Assembly: GCF_007744515.1 (NCBI RefSeq)
Contig: NZ_CP036268.1
Location: forward strand, 2,953,712-3,017,711
Source of the DNA: Stratiformator vulcanicus
GTDB taxonomy: Bacteria > Planctomycetota > Planctomycetia > Planctomycetales > Planctomycetaceae
Length of the DNA: 64,000 nucleotides
Direction of reading: 5' to 3'
Shown one piece after another: positions 8,351-15,381 of the stretch (position 1 is its first letter; every line of letters begins with the position of its first letter). The translations under genes were made by a program, and so were the position numbers. The notes under the pieces are model-generated. The model made no database searches and was not told where the DNA came from. It was given only the letters and a program-made list of their open reading frames with translations.

Positions 8351-9355
8351 GTGATCAAGACAGTGACCGTCGTTGGTGCTACCGGGGCCGTCGGCCGCAT
8401 CATTATCCGCCTTCTGGAAGAACGCCGATTTCAGGCGGAGAAGTTCCGATTTCTCGCCTCGAAGCGAAGTGCGGGCAAGACGATCGAATTTCGCGGCGAG
8501 CCTCACACGATCGAAGAGCTCACCCACGATGCGTTCGCCCCCGACGAACTGGTTATCGCCTCGACCCCAGACGATATTGCCGCCGAGTACCTGCCGCACG
8601 CGATCGAGGCCGGCTCGCGTGTCATTGATGAGTCGGGCTATTGGCGGATGAATCCCGATGTCGCGCTGGTCGTGCCGGAGATCAATCCGCAGGCGGCGCT
8701 CGACGCAAAAGGCATCATCGCCAGCCCGAACTGTTCAACCACGCAAATGGTCCTCGCCCTCAAGCCGCTGCACGATGCGGCCAAGGTGACCCGCGTGATC
8801 GTGAGCACCTATCAGGCCGTCAGCGGAGCGGGGCTGCAGGGAACGGCCGATCTCGAAGAGGGAAGCCGGGCTCATCTCGCCGGACAGGCTTATACCTACG
8901 AAGCGTTTGCGTTTCCGATCGCCTTCAATGCGATCCCACAGATTGGCTCTTTCAAGGATGATGGCTACACCAGCGAAGAACTGAAGATGGTCCGCGAAAC
9001 GCGGAAGATCCTCGGCGACGAGTCGCTGCAGATCAACGCGACCTGCGTCCGCATCCCCGTCGCCAACTGCCACAGCGAGACGATTACCGTTGAGACGGAG
9101 CGGCCTGTCTCGCCCGAGGAAGCGCGGGAACTGTTCTCGAATTTCCCGGGGCTCGAAGTCATGGACGACCTGTCGACCGATCTCTATCCGATGCCCGCGA
9201 CCTGCACCGACCGCGACGGCGTCTACATCGGCCGCATCCGCCGTGACATCTCGCACCCCAATGGCCTCTCGTTCTGGTGCGTCAGCGATAATCTCCGCAA
9301 GGGAGCGGCAACGAACGCGGTGCAGATCGCGGAATTGCTGTCGAAGAGCAGTTAG
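8351..9355 (+). CDS. asd: Aspartate-semialdehyde dehydrogenase
   Basis: Asd reduces aspartyl phosphate to aspartate semialdehyde with NADPH, the branch point to lysine/diaminopimelate, threonine and methionine. The 334-residue product opens with the NADP loop VTVVGATGAVGR. The catalytic Cys128 lies in ASPNCSTTQM, and VSTYQAVSGAG and SFWCVSDNLRKGAATN follow as in the family. The start is GTG at 8351 with GGAG six bases upstream. Its pathway relative lysA is at 13.6 kb on the other strand. Confidence 0.95.
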   Translation: MIKTVTVVGATGAVGRIIIRLLEERRFQAEKFRFLASKRSAGKTIEFRGEPHTIEELTHDAFAPDELVIASTPDDIAAEYLPHAIEAGSRVIDESGYWRMNPDVALVVPEINPQAALDAKGIIASPNCSTTQMVLALKPLHDAAKVTRVIVSTYQAVSGAGLQGTADLEEGSRAHLAGQAYTYEAFAFPIAFNAIPQIGSFKDDGYTSEELKMVRETRKILGDESLQINATCVRIPVANCHSETITVETERPVSPEEARELFSNFPGLEVMDDLSTDLYPMPATCTDRDGVYIGRIRRDISHPNGLSFWCVSDNLRKGAATNAVQIAELLSKSS

Positions 9356-9368
9356 TTTTTGACGGCTT

Positions 9369-9401
9369 GGGTGGCGGGGCTGAACCGAAGGGCCAGCCCC
9401 G
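9369..9401 (+). repeat. Left 33-bp inverted repeat of the RAYT unit
   Basis: Begins GGGTGGCGGGGCTGAACCGA and is the exact reverse complement of 10070-10102. Within it GGGGCTG pairs with CAGCCCC around a short loop, the hairpin form of a REP. It lies 28 bases past the transposase stop codon. Confidence 0.9.
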
Positions 9402-9429
9402 TAAGTGCGATGCCGATCACTCGCCCCGC

Positions 9430-9990
9430 CTACGGGACACCATAGAGCCACTCGGGAGGGATTGGATCGACCAGAATCGGCGCTGTTCCAGAGCCGATCA
9501 GTTGAGCGGCGCTCGACCATTCCCAATCGATCGCTCGCCGACAGAGTCCGCGCCGAACCGGGTTTTCGTGAATATAGTCGATCATCGTTGACAGCGTCTT
9601 CGGTTCGTAGACATTGCGATCGTACCCGGCACCCTTCTGCCAGAAGCGACGGCGAACTTGTGCACCTGAGCGAACGCTAATTCGCTCAAGCCATTCCGGA
9701 CTATTTTCTGTAAGGTAGGCCACGGCCTTTTTGGCAACTGGCTCTTTGATGGCCTTTCGCATCACAGTCACGTCATGGTCCTGGCGACGAGGATGGACCA
9801 TAAGATGCACGTGCTCCGGCATCACAACGAACGCCCAAAGGTCAAACTCCCACCGCTTGCGAGCGGCGTCGATCGACTCGCGGAGCCAGTCGCGTGTGCG
9901 GTTCTTCGTGAGAAACGGATAGCCGCGATAGCACGAGAACGTCAACTCGTGCGCGTGGCCCGGAAAATTAAGCGTGCGACGCGACTGCAT
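9430..9990 (-). CDS. REP-associated tyrosine transposase (RAYT, Y1/HUH type)
   Basis: Single-domain HUH nuclease of the IS200/IS605-related TnpA-REP family, which cuts and rejoins single-stranded REP hairpins. The ATG at 9990 gives 186 residues starting MQSRRTLNFPGHAHELTFSC. The frame extends further upstream, but only through the flanking repeat. The metal-binding HUH motif is in VVMPEHVHLMVHP (His-Val-His), and the catalytic Tyr is probably in MIDYIHENPVRRGLC. The C-terminal WEWSSAAQL is typical. It lies between two perfect 33-bp inverted repeats, so gene and target sequences form an intact unit. RAYTs are normally single-copy, domesticated-looking genes; mobility is not shown. Confidence 0.92.
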   Translation of the reverse strand: MQSRRTLNFPGHAHELTFSCYRGYPFLTKNRTRDWLRESIDAARKRWEFDLWAFVVMPEHVHLMVHPRRQDHDVTVMRKAIKEPVAKKAVAYLTENSPEWLERISVRSGAQVRRRFWQKGAGYDRNVYEPKTLSTMIDYIHENPVRRGLCRRAIDWEWSSAAQLIGSGTAPILVDPIPPEWLYGVP

Positions 9991-10069
9991 GGTCAAAAGT
10001 GTAAAAACGATTCGTAGACGACGCCACTTCCGTCGATTCGATCGCTGATAGGATCGAAACTCTACCCTC

Positions 10070-10102
10070 CGGGGCTGGCCCTTCGGTTCAGCCCCGCCAC
10101 CC
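10070..10102 (-). repeat. Right 33-bp inverted repeat of the RAYT unit
   Basis: All 33 bases are the exact reverse complement of 9369-9401. This copy lies 80 bases upstream of the transposase start. The two repeats bound a unit of 734 bases. Confidence 0.9.
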
Positions 10103-10122
10103 GGCATATCTCAAAGCGTCAG

Positions 10123-10557
10123 TCACGCCTCCTCGCCGTCTTCCTGCTGCCACGGCCATTTGCCGGTCATTTCGACTTCAAGGGTGAAGCTGAGAAACGT
10201 TCGGATCGCCACGATGATCGCGAGGACGCCGACGCTGGTGAAGCTGAGTTCGACGGCGACCGTGTGAATGATATCGGCGGCGACGAGTAGCTCGAGCCCG
10301 AGCAGAATGCCGCGGATCAGCCGACTTCTGGTCTCCCGGAAGACGAGGCGGGAGTCCTTTGTCGTGGCGGCTCGCCAAATGCCACGCAATAGGGCGTGGA
10401 ATGAAAGAACGACGAGCAACGTCAGGCCGACGGTTTCGACGATTGCCGCCGCCCACTCCGCCAGCGGATGCACGAAACTGGGTTTCGCCCAGCTTCCGTA
10501 CGCATCACCGTTCGATGTCAGGTCGGCCAATAACGATGGTATGATCGTGTCAAACAT
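10123..10557 (-). CDS. DUF1622 family membrane protein
   Basis: A 144-residue membrane protein with three predicted membrane segments: AAAIVETVGLTLLVVLSFHALL, ILLGLELLVAADIIHTVAV and VGVLAIIVAIRTFLSF. The order of a Glu-containing first helix, a long Arg-rich cytoplasmic loop (FRETRSRLIRGILLGLELL) and a final IVAIRTFLSFTLEVEMTGKWPW matches DUF1622 as I know it. Function is unknown. I chose the ATG at 10557 because the longer frame to 10902 runs antisense through the next gene. It is divergent from the amidotransferase gene with 69 bases between. Confidence 0.85.
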   Translation of the reverse strand: MFDTIIPSLLADLTSNGDAYGSWAKPSFVHPLAEWAAAIVETVGLTLLVVLSFHALLRGIWRAATTKDSRLVFRETRSRLIRGILLGLELLVAADIIHTVAVELSFTSVGVLAIIVAIRTFLSFTLEVEMTGKWPWQQEDGEEA

Positions 10558-10626
10558 AATGCGCTTATAAGGAGTCCGCCTTGCGTTGTCAGCCCGCGGC
10601 GGTCGTTCCATTACGAGGAGAGCATC

Positions 10627-11319
10627 ATGCAGAGAATCCATGTACTCCAGCACGTCCCGTTTGAAGGCCCGGCGGCGATTGCGGATTGGGCGCTGGAGCG
10701 CGGGGCGACGGTTGCCGTCAGTCACGTCTACCGCGGCGACCCGCTGCCGGCACTTGACGAGTTCGACATGCTCGTGGTGATGGGCGGGCCGATGAGTGTC
10801 AACGACGAAGCGGAGCACGACTGGATCACCCCGGAAACCACGTTGATTCAGGCGGCGATCGAGGCCGACAAAATTGTGTTCGGCGTCTGCCTGGGGGCGC
10901 AATTCATTGCAAAAGCGCTCGGTGCATCGATCTACAAAGCATCAGAAAAAGAGATCGGATGGTTTGCCGTGCGGCGGGTTGAGTCGACCAAGCCGGAAGC
11001 GTTTGCCGGATTTCCGGAGACGTTTACCCCCTTACATTGGCACGGCGAGACATTCGATCTGCCGGACGGTGCGATACGACTTGCGGAGACCGATGTCTGT
11101 CCGAATCAAGCGTTTCAGTACGGCCGACGCGTGATCGGTCTCCAGTTCCACTTGGAGGCAACGCCGGGGAGTGTCGCCTCATTGGCAGAGAACTGCGGCC
11201 ATGAGATTGGGGACGGGCTATTTCAGCAAAACGTAGAGCAGATCAGCGACTGTCATGAACTTTGCGACAATGCTGGACAAATCTTGCGGTCATTGCTCGA
11301 ATACCTCAGATCCGCTTAA
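10627..11319 (+). CDS. Class I glutamine amidotransferase
   Basis: Stand-alone GATase-1 domain of 230 residues resembling the GuaA-N/YfeJ-like group. These release ammonia from glutamine or act as related gamma-glutamyl hydrolases. The triad is complete: Cys88 in FGVCLGAQ, and His175 and Glu177 in LQFHLEATP. The oxyanion text VVMGGPMSVND is also present. AGGAG lies six bases before the ATG. No partner synthase domain is nearby, so the acceptor is unknown. Confidence 0.88.
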   Translation: MQRIHVLQHVPFEGPAAIADWALERGATVAVSHVYRGDPLPALDEFDMLVVMGGPMSVNDEAEHDWITPETTLIQAAIEADKIVFGVCLGAQFIAKALGASIYKASEKEIGWFAVRRVESTKPEAFAGFPETFTPLHWHGETFDLPDGAIRLAETDVCPNQAFQYGRRVIGLQFHLEATPGSVASLAENCGHEIGDGLFQQNVEQISDCHELCDNAGQILRSLLEYLRSA

Positions 11320-11378
11320 TGTCTTCTGACAGTTCATCACTGCTGAAATCACATCACTGCTCAACTTTCACGATCAAA

Positions 11379-12008
11379 ATGGCAATTGAGATGACCTGCC
11401 CGCACTGCGGGCGTCCTTACAAGTTTGGCGACGACAAAGCGGGGAAGAAGTTCCGTTGCAAGAAGTGCGAAAAGCCGGTCACGGTCCCAGAATCAGACCC
11501 TTGGGCCGAAGATTTCAGCGAGGACTTCAGTGATATCGAATCGGGACCGGCGGCTCGGCCGACTCGCCGGAAATCGGCCAGTCCGAAAAAGCGAAAGAAG
11601 AAACGTCGTCAGGAATACGACGGCGGTGTCGCGATCGACACGCTCGTGCCTGCGATCTTCCTTTACCTGTGTGCCTTCGCCTCAATCTTCTTTCAAGCGT
11701 GGGGGCTTGTGGGCTCACTTGCCGGACCGCCTCCACGCCCGCGGAATCCGAACATCGATCCGCAAACACTGCAAATGTACATATACCTGGGCATGGCGAT
11801 CTCCTCGTTCGTGTGGATCGGCGGGGGCCTTGTCGTCGCCGCTGGCGCTTACAATCTGCACCGACACTTTTCACGGGGTTGGGCGATGACCGGTGCTATT
11901 CTTGCCTGCATCCCGGTTTGCGGGCCGCTGTTGGGCCTATCGCTGCCGTTCGGGATATGGGCGTTGATCGTAATGAATCTTAAGGATGTACGCAGTCGCT
12001 TCGACTAA
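11379..12008 (+). CDS. Zinc-ribbon membrane protein
   Basis: 209 residues. It starts with a Cys4 zinc ribbon (MTCPHCGRPYKFGDDKAGKK, then FRCKKCEKP), the short MJ0042-like type common in planctomycete proteins. A charged Ser/Arg/Lys stretch follows, then three or four membrane helices (LVPAIFLYLCAFASIFFQAW; AISSFVWIGGGLVVAAGAYN; LACIPVCGPLLGLSLPFGIW). The frame is open upstream to 11262 inside the amidotransferase gene; the ATG at 11379 places the zinc ribbon at the N-terminus and avoids that overlap. Function unknown. Confidence 0.75.
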   Translation: MAIEMTCPHCGRPYKFGDDKAGKKFRCKKCEKPVTVPESDPWAEDFSEDFSDIESGPAARPTRRKSASPKKRKKKRRQEYDGGVAIDTLVPAIFLYLCAFASIFFQAWGLVGSLAGPPPRPRNPNIDPQTLQMYIYLGMAISSFVWIGGGLVVAAGAYNLHRHFSRGWAMTGAILACIPVCGPLLGLSLPFGIWALIVMNLKDVRSRFD

Positions 12009-12025
12009 TCGAAGGGCGTTGCCGA

Positions 12026-13381
12026 TCACCGATTCGAAAGCACATCTTCTGGAACATTATCGGCCGCATTGTGAGATTCGAGGAAACGGGCGAGCTTGTG
12101 GAAGTCGCAGTCGGTCTTGATGAACCGGACGACGGTGACAAGTGTCTTCGGATCGACCAATTCCGCAAACGGCACGTAGTGGAGATCGAGCTGACCAGCG
12201 ACGGAGACCATCACGCTCGTTCGCCGTTCTTCAACTAGTGCGCGGTAGGCTCCGACGCCGAGTTGGCTGCCAAGCATGACGTCGAAAGCGTGCGGCGGAG
12301 AGCATCGGCTTTCATATCCGAGTTGCAGCGGTTTCACACGTTTTTTGATGCCGGTCGCTTCGCGGTACGCCTCTTCGACACGTTCGGAGAGAATGCGTGA
12401 GAGGTTGATCTGGCTGATCGAGATGTGCCCGTGGGCGTCACGGGGGACGTCTTTCAGAGAGTCGGCTGAGAGCAACTCGGCCAGACCCTCCGCCACACAG
12501 ATCACGCCGTACTCTTTGCCGTCCTCTTTCTGCCGGGCCATCATCGTGGCTACTATTCGCTGCACGACGGCGTCGATATCCATGATCTTTCGTTGACGAG
12601 ATTCGCCGTTCTCGTCGACGGTTTCGGTGGTCTCGTAGTCTCCGACGATGTCCTCCACGCTAATGACAAGACTCGCCCCGCCCGCGATCGCCGCCCCATA
12701 GGCGAGCCAACCTGCGCTGCGACCCATTGTCTCGACGAGAAAGTAACTGCGATCCGAAGCAGCGTCTTCGGCGAGGTTGCGAATTTCGTCGGCGAGGACT
12801 TCGACGGCGGTGAAGTAACCGAACGTGAAATCGATCCCGGCGTAATCGTTGTCGATCGTCTTGGGAACGTGAACGACTTTGATCGGCTTGCTGCCCGCGG
12901 GCAGGTGCTCTTGGAACATCGCAAATTTGTTGGCGGTCTTCAGCGTATCGTCGCCGCCAATCGAGACGAGAGCGTCGACCTCCAACGAACACAGCGCCTC
13001 ATAGACGGTCTTCATCGGGGCGGTGCGCTCGGCGTCCTGAAGGTGCGCCGGATCGCTGATCTGCTTCCCCGGATTGGCCCGCGCGGTACCGATCATGATT
13101 CCGCCGGTGATGCGGGCGCCTTCGAGTCCCGGCAGGTCGAACCGCATATAGTCGCGGCCCTCCTGCATCGGATTGTCGGGGCCGAATTCCATCAACTGCG
13201 AATAGCCGTGCTTGATGCCGATCGCATCGACCCCGCTGCGGAGGAAGGCGTTCGCCGCGGTGGAGATCACGGCATTCGCACCGGGAGCCGGCCCCCCAGA
13301 AAACAACAATGCGACGCGGCGGATGTCCGTTTCCGGGGCGGTCGGAGGGGCGAGTGAAGTTGATTTGCTATCAGAAGACAT
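12026..13381 (-). CDS. Phosphofructokinase, probably pyrophosphate-dependent
   Basis: Phosphorylates fructose 6-phosphate in glycolysis, or runs the reverse reaction if PPi-linked. The 451-residue product has the group A fold: VALLFSGGPAPGANAVI, GTARANPG, IGGDDTLKTA (GGDD at 142-145), VPKTIDNDY (Lys174) and VETMGRSAGWLAYGAA. Two positions point to pyrophosphate as donor. Asp145 replaces the Gly of the ATP-type GGDGS, and Lys174 replaces the Gly of PGTIDND. Both are established markers of PPi-PFK. The enzyme would be reversible, which fits organisms with combined glycolysis and gluconeogenesis. Confidence 0.9.
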   Translation of the reverse strand: MSSDSKSTSLAPPTAPETDIRRVALLFSGGPAPGANAVISTAANAFLRSGVDAIGIKHGYSQLMEFGPDNPMQEGRDYMRFDLPGLEGARITGGIMIGTARANPGKQISDPAHLQDAERTAPMKTVYEALCSLEVDALVSIGGDDTLKTANKFAMFQEHLPAGSKPIKVVHVPKTIDNDYAGIDFTFGYFTAVEVLADEIRNLAEDAASDRSYFLVETMGRSAGWLAYGAAIAGGASLVISVEDIVGDYETTETVDENGESRQRKIMDIDAVVQRIVATMMARQKEDGKEYGVICVAEGLAELLSADSLKDVPRDAHGHISISQINLSRILSERVEEAYREATGIKKRVKPLQLGYESRCSPPHAFDVMLGSQLGVGAYRALVEERRTSVMVSVAGQLDLHYVPFAELVDPKTLVTVVRFIKTDCDFHKLARFLESHNAADNVPEDVLSNR

Positions 13382-13606
13382 GGGCGAGCACTCCCAGCGT
13401 GTCAGAATCCTTAAATTGTTGAACGTGCCATCGTAAGAGAACGGTCACAATCATCAAAACGTGCCGGGAGCTCGAACTTGCGAGCTGCGCTCGCGGGTGA
13501 GAGGTTAGAGGTGAGTGGCCCACCCGCAGACTTCTTCCCTGACCTCTCATCTCTAAACTCTAAACCATTCCCGCAGCGAATCGCGGCTTAATACGCACGG
13601 GGACGT
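13382..13606. other. Intergenic region PFK-lysA with similar short segments
   Basis: No gene. GAGAGGTTAGAGGTGAG (about 13500) and an inverted related stretch, CCTGACCTCTCATCTCTAAA (about 13537), face each other. Such purine-biased, loosely repeated spacers look like repeat remnants; no function is visible. Confidence 0.4.
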
Positions 13607-14878
13607 CTATTGGCCGACCGCGGCTGTGCCGACGCCGCTGAAGTCGAGTGTGGAGAAATAGTCGTCGAGGGTCTCGGCCCGACGAATCTCTTGAAGAGAA
13701 CCGTCCTCGCGGACGAGTATCTCGGCCGAGCGGAGCTTGCCGTTGTACTGAAAGCCCATGCTGTGCCCGTGGGCCCCGGCGTCGTGAATTACCACGATGT
13801 CGCCGCGCTCGGTTGCAGGCAGCGGACGGTCGATCGCGAACTTGTCGTTGTTCTCGCACAGCGACCCTACAACGTCAAACTCTCCGATGGGCGCGGCGTC
13901 TTCCTTGCCGAGTACGCTCACATGGTGATAGGCCCCATACATGCCGGGCCGCATCAGGTTGGCCATGCAGGCATCGACGCCCACGTACTTCTTGTAGATA
14001 TCTTTCGCGTGGACGACCTTCGAGACGAGGACGCCGTACGGGCCGGTCATGCAGCGACCGTTCTCAGTGAGGACGTCAAGCGGATCGAGTCCTACCGGTA
14101 CGATCATTTCGTCGTAGGCCTGCCGAACACCGTCACCAATGACTTCGTAATCAACCGCGGTCTGCTCCGGACGGTAGGGAATCCCGATGCCCCCGCCCAA
14201 ATTGACGAAGCTGACCCTGACGTCGTGCGACTCGGCGAGTTGAATCACAAGTTCGAACAGCATCCGAGCCGTCTCAACGAAGAAGCTCGGGTCCAATTCG
14301 TTCGAGGCGACCATCGCGTGCAGGCCGAAGTACTTCACGCCGCCGTCGCGAGCGATGCGATAGCCTTCGAAGAGTTGTTCGCGCGTGAAACCGTACTTCG
14401 CTTCCTCCGGCTTGCCGATAATGACGTTCCCCTCGCGAAGCGGTCCGGGGTTGTATCGGAAGCACAACGTCTCAGGCATGCCGATATTTTCGGCGAGGTA
14501 GGGCAGGTGACTGATGTCATCGAGATTGATCACCGCCCCGAGTTCGTCCGCCTTGGCGTAATCCTCGGCGAGCGTGTTGTTCGACGTGAACATGATGTCG
14601 CGTCCGCCGAGGCCGACCCGCTCACTCAGAATTAACTCGGCGAGGCTGGAGCAGTCTGCCCCGCACCCCTCTTCAGCTAGCATCTGCACGATGTGCGGGT
14701 TGGGCGTGGCTTTGACGGCGAAGTATTCCCGAAAGCCCGGATTCCAGGCGAACGCAGAGTTCAATCGACGGGCATTCTCTCGAATACCTCGCTCGTCGTA
14801 GAGGTGAAACGGCGTTTCAAACTCGGAGGCTGCTCGCCGAATCACATCGACGGAGAAGGGAAGCGGTTTGTCAGACAT
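13607..14878 (-). CDS. lysA: Diaminopimelate decarboxylase-type PLP enzyme
   Basis: A fold III (alanine-racemase-like) PLP decarboxylase; LysA makes L-lysine from meso-diaminopimelate. The PLP lysine lies in YFAVKATPNPH. Phosphate-binding VNLGGGIGIPY, active-site VGSLCENNDKF (Cys) and HDAGAHGHSMGFQYNG follow in the usual order. The ATG at 14878 gives 423 residues, starting MSDKPLPFSVDVIRRAASEF; the frame is open a further 480 bases upstream, but that part has no protein character. Related carboxynorspermidine or ornithine decarboxylases share the fold; the overall match favours LysA. Confidence 0.9.
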   Translation of the reverse strand: MSDKPLPFSVDVIRRAASEFETPFHLYDERGIRENARRLNSAFAWNPGFREYFAVKATPNPHIVQMLAEEGCGADCSSLAELILSERVGLGGRDIMFTSNNTLAEDYAKADELGAVINLDDISHLPYLAENIGMPETLCFRYNPGPLREGNVIIGKPEEAKYGFTREQLFEGYRIARDGGVKYFGLHAMVASNELDPSFFVETARMLFELVIQLAESHDVRVSFVNLGGGIGIPYRPEQTAVDYEVIGDGVRQAYDEMIVPVGLDPLDVLTENGRCMTGPYGVLVSKVVHAKDIYKKYVGVDACMANLMRPGMYGAYHHVSVLGKEDAAPIGEFDVVGSLCENNDKFAIDRPLPATERGDIVVIHDAGAHGHSMGFQYNGKLRSAEILVREDGSLQEIRRAETLDDYFSTLDFSGVGTAAVGQ

Positions 14879-15381
14879 GGGAGAACAGGCCGGCAAAGAG
14901 CGGTGAAATTTGAGTACGCGTCGTAGTCCGTCGGACGAGGGTATCATACCCGACAGCGCGCAACGGCTATGGAATGAGCGCAGCGAGACATCGTAGGTTC
15001 GCCGCCACCGGTCCGCCACCGAAGGATCGGTTGCGAGCGACCGAATGCCCGAAGGCATCAGAGACCGCAAGACCGTCACGACCGACAACCGAATTGCCTT
15101 GTCCCGCCCTCGCAACCACGACACAGCGAAGGACATCGACGCGGACGCCGATTGTTCCCGTAGCGGATTCCGAACGAATTGGTAGCGCGCAACGAACCGG
15201 TACTGCTTGCATCGCCCTGTTGTAAAGCGGGGAAGGTTGGCAGTTTTGCGTTGTCTTTCCCGGATAACCCGCTTTACGATGCCAAGGGCCAAGACGTGAT
15301 GCCTGTTCGGGGCGACTATCGAAGTCACTCGGTGCGGCTTCCCATCCTTAGACGACATCCGGGTTCGGAAAGACTCAGTTC
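14879..15381. other. Divergent intergenic region lysA-HEAT gene
   Basis: 503 bases with no supported gene. GTAAAGCGGG (15222-15231) pairs with CCCGCTTTAC (15268-15277) over a 36-base loop, a 10-bp inverted repeat that could be an operator or a leader hairpin of the downstream gene. No convincing -35/-10 pair was found. Confidence 0.45.

Noticed and set aside
10558-10902. Longer N-terminus for the DUF1622 protein
   Set aside because: The frame is open, but its text is antisense to the amidotransferase gene, which has a good ribosome binding site and catalytic triad.
12593-13357. 254-codon plus-strand frame opposite the PFK gene
   Set aside because: Antisense shadow of a conserved kinase with intact motifs.
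13610-14635. 341-codon plus-strand frame opposite lysA
   Set aside because: Exact antisense of a well-supported decarboxylase; the text lacks any family motif.
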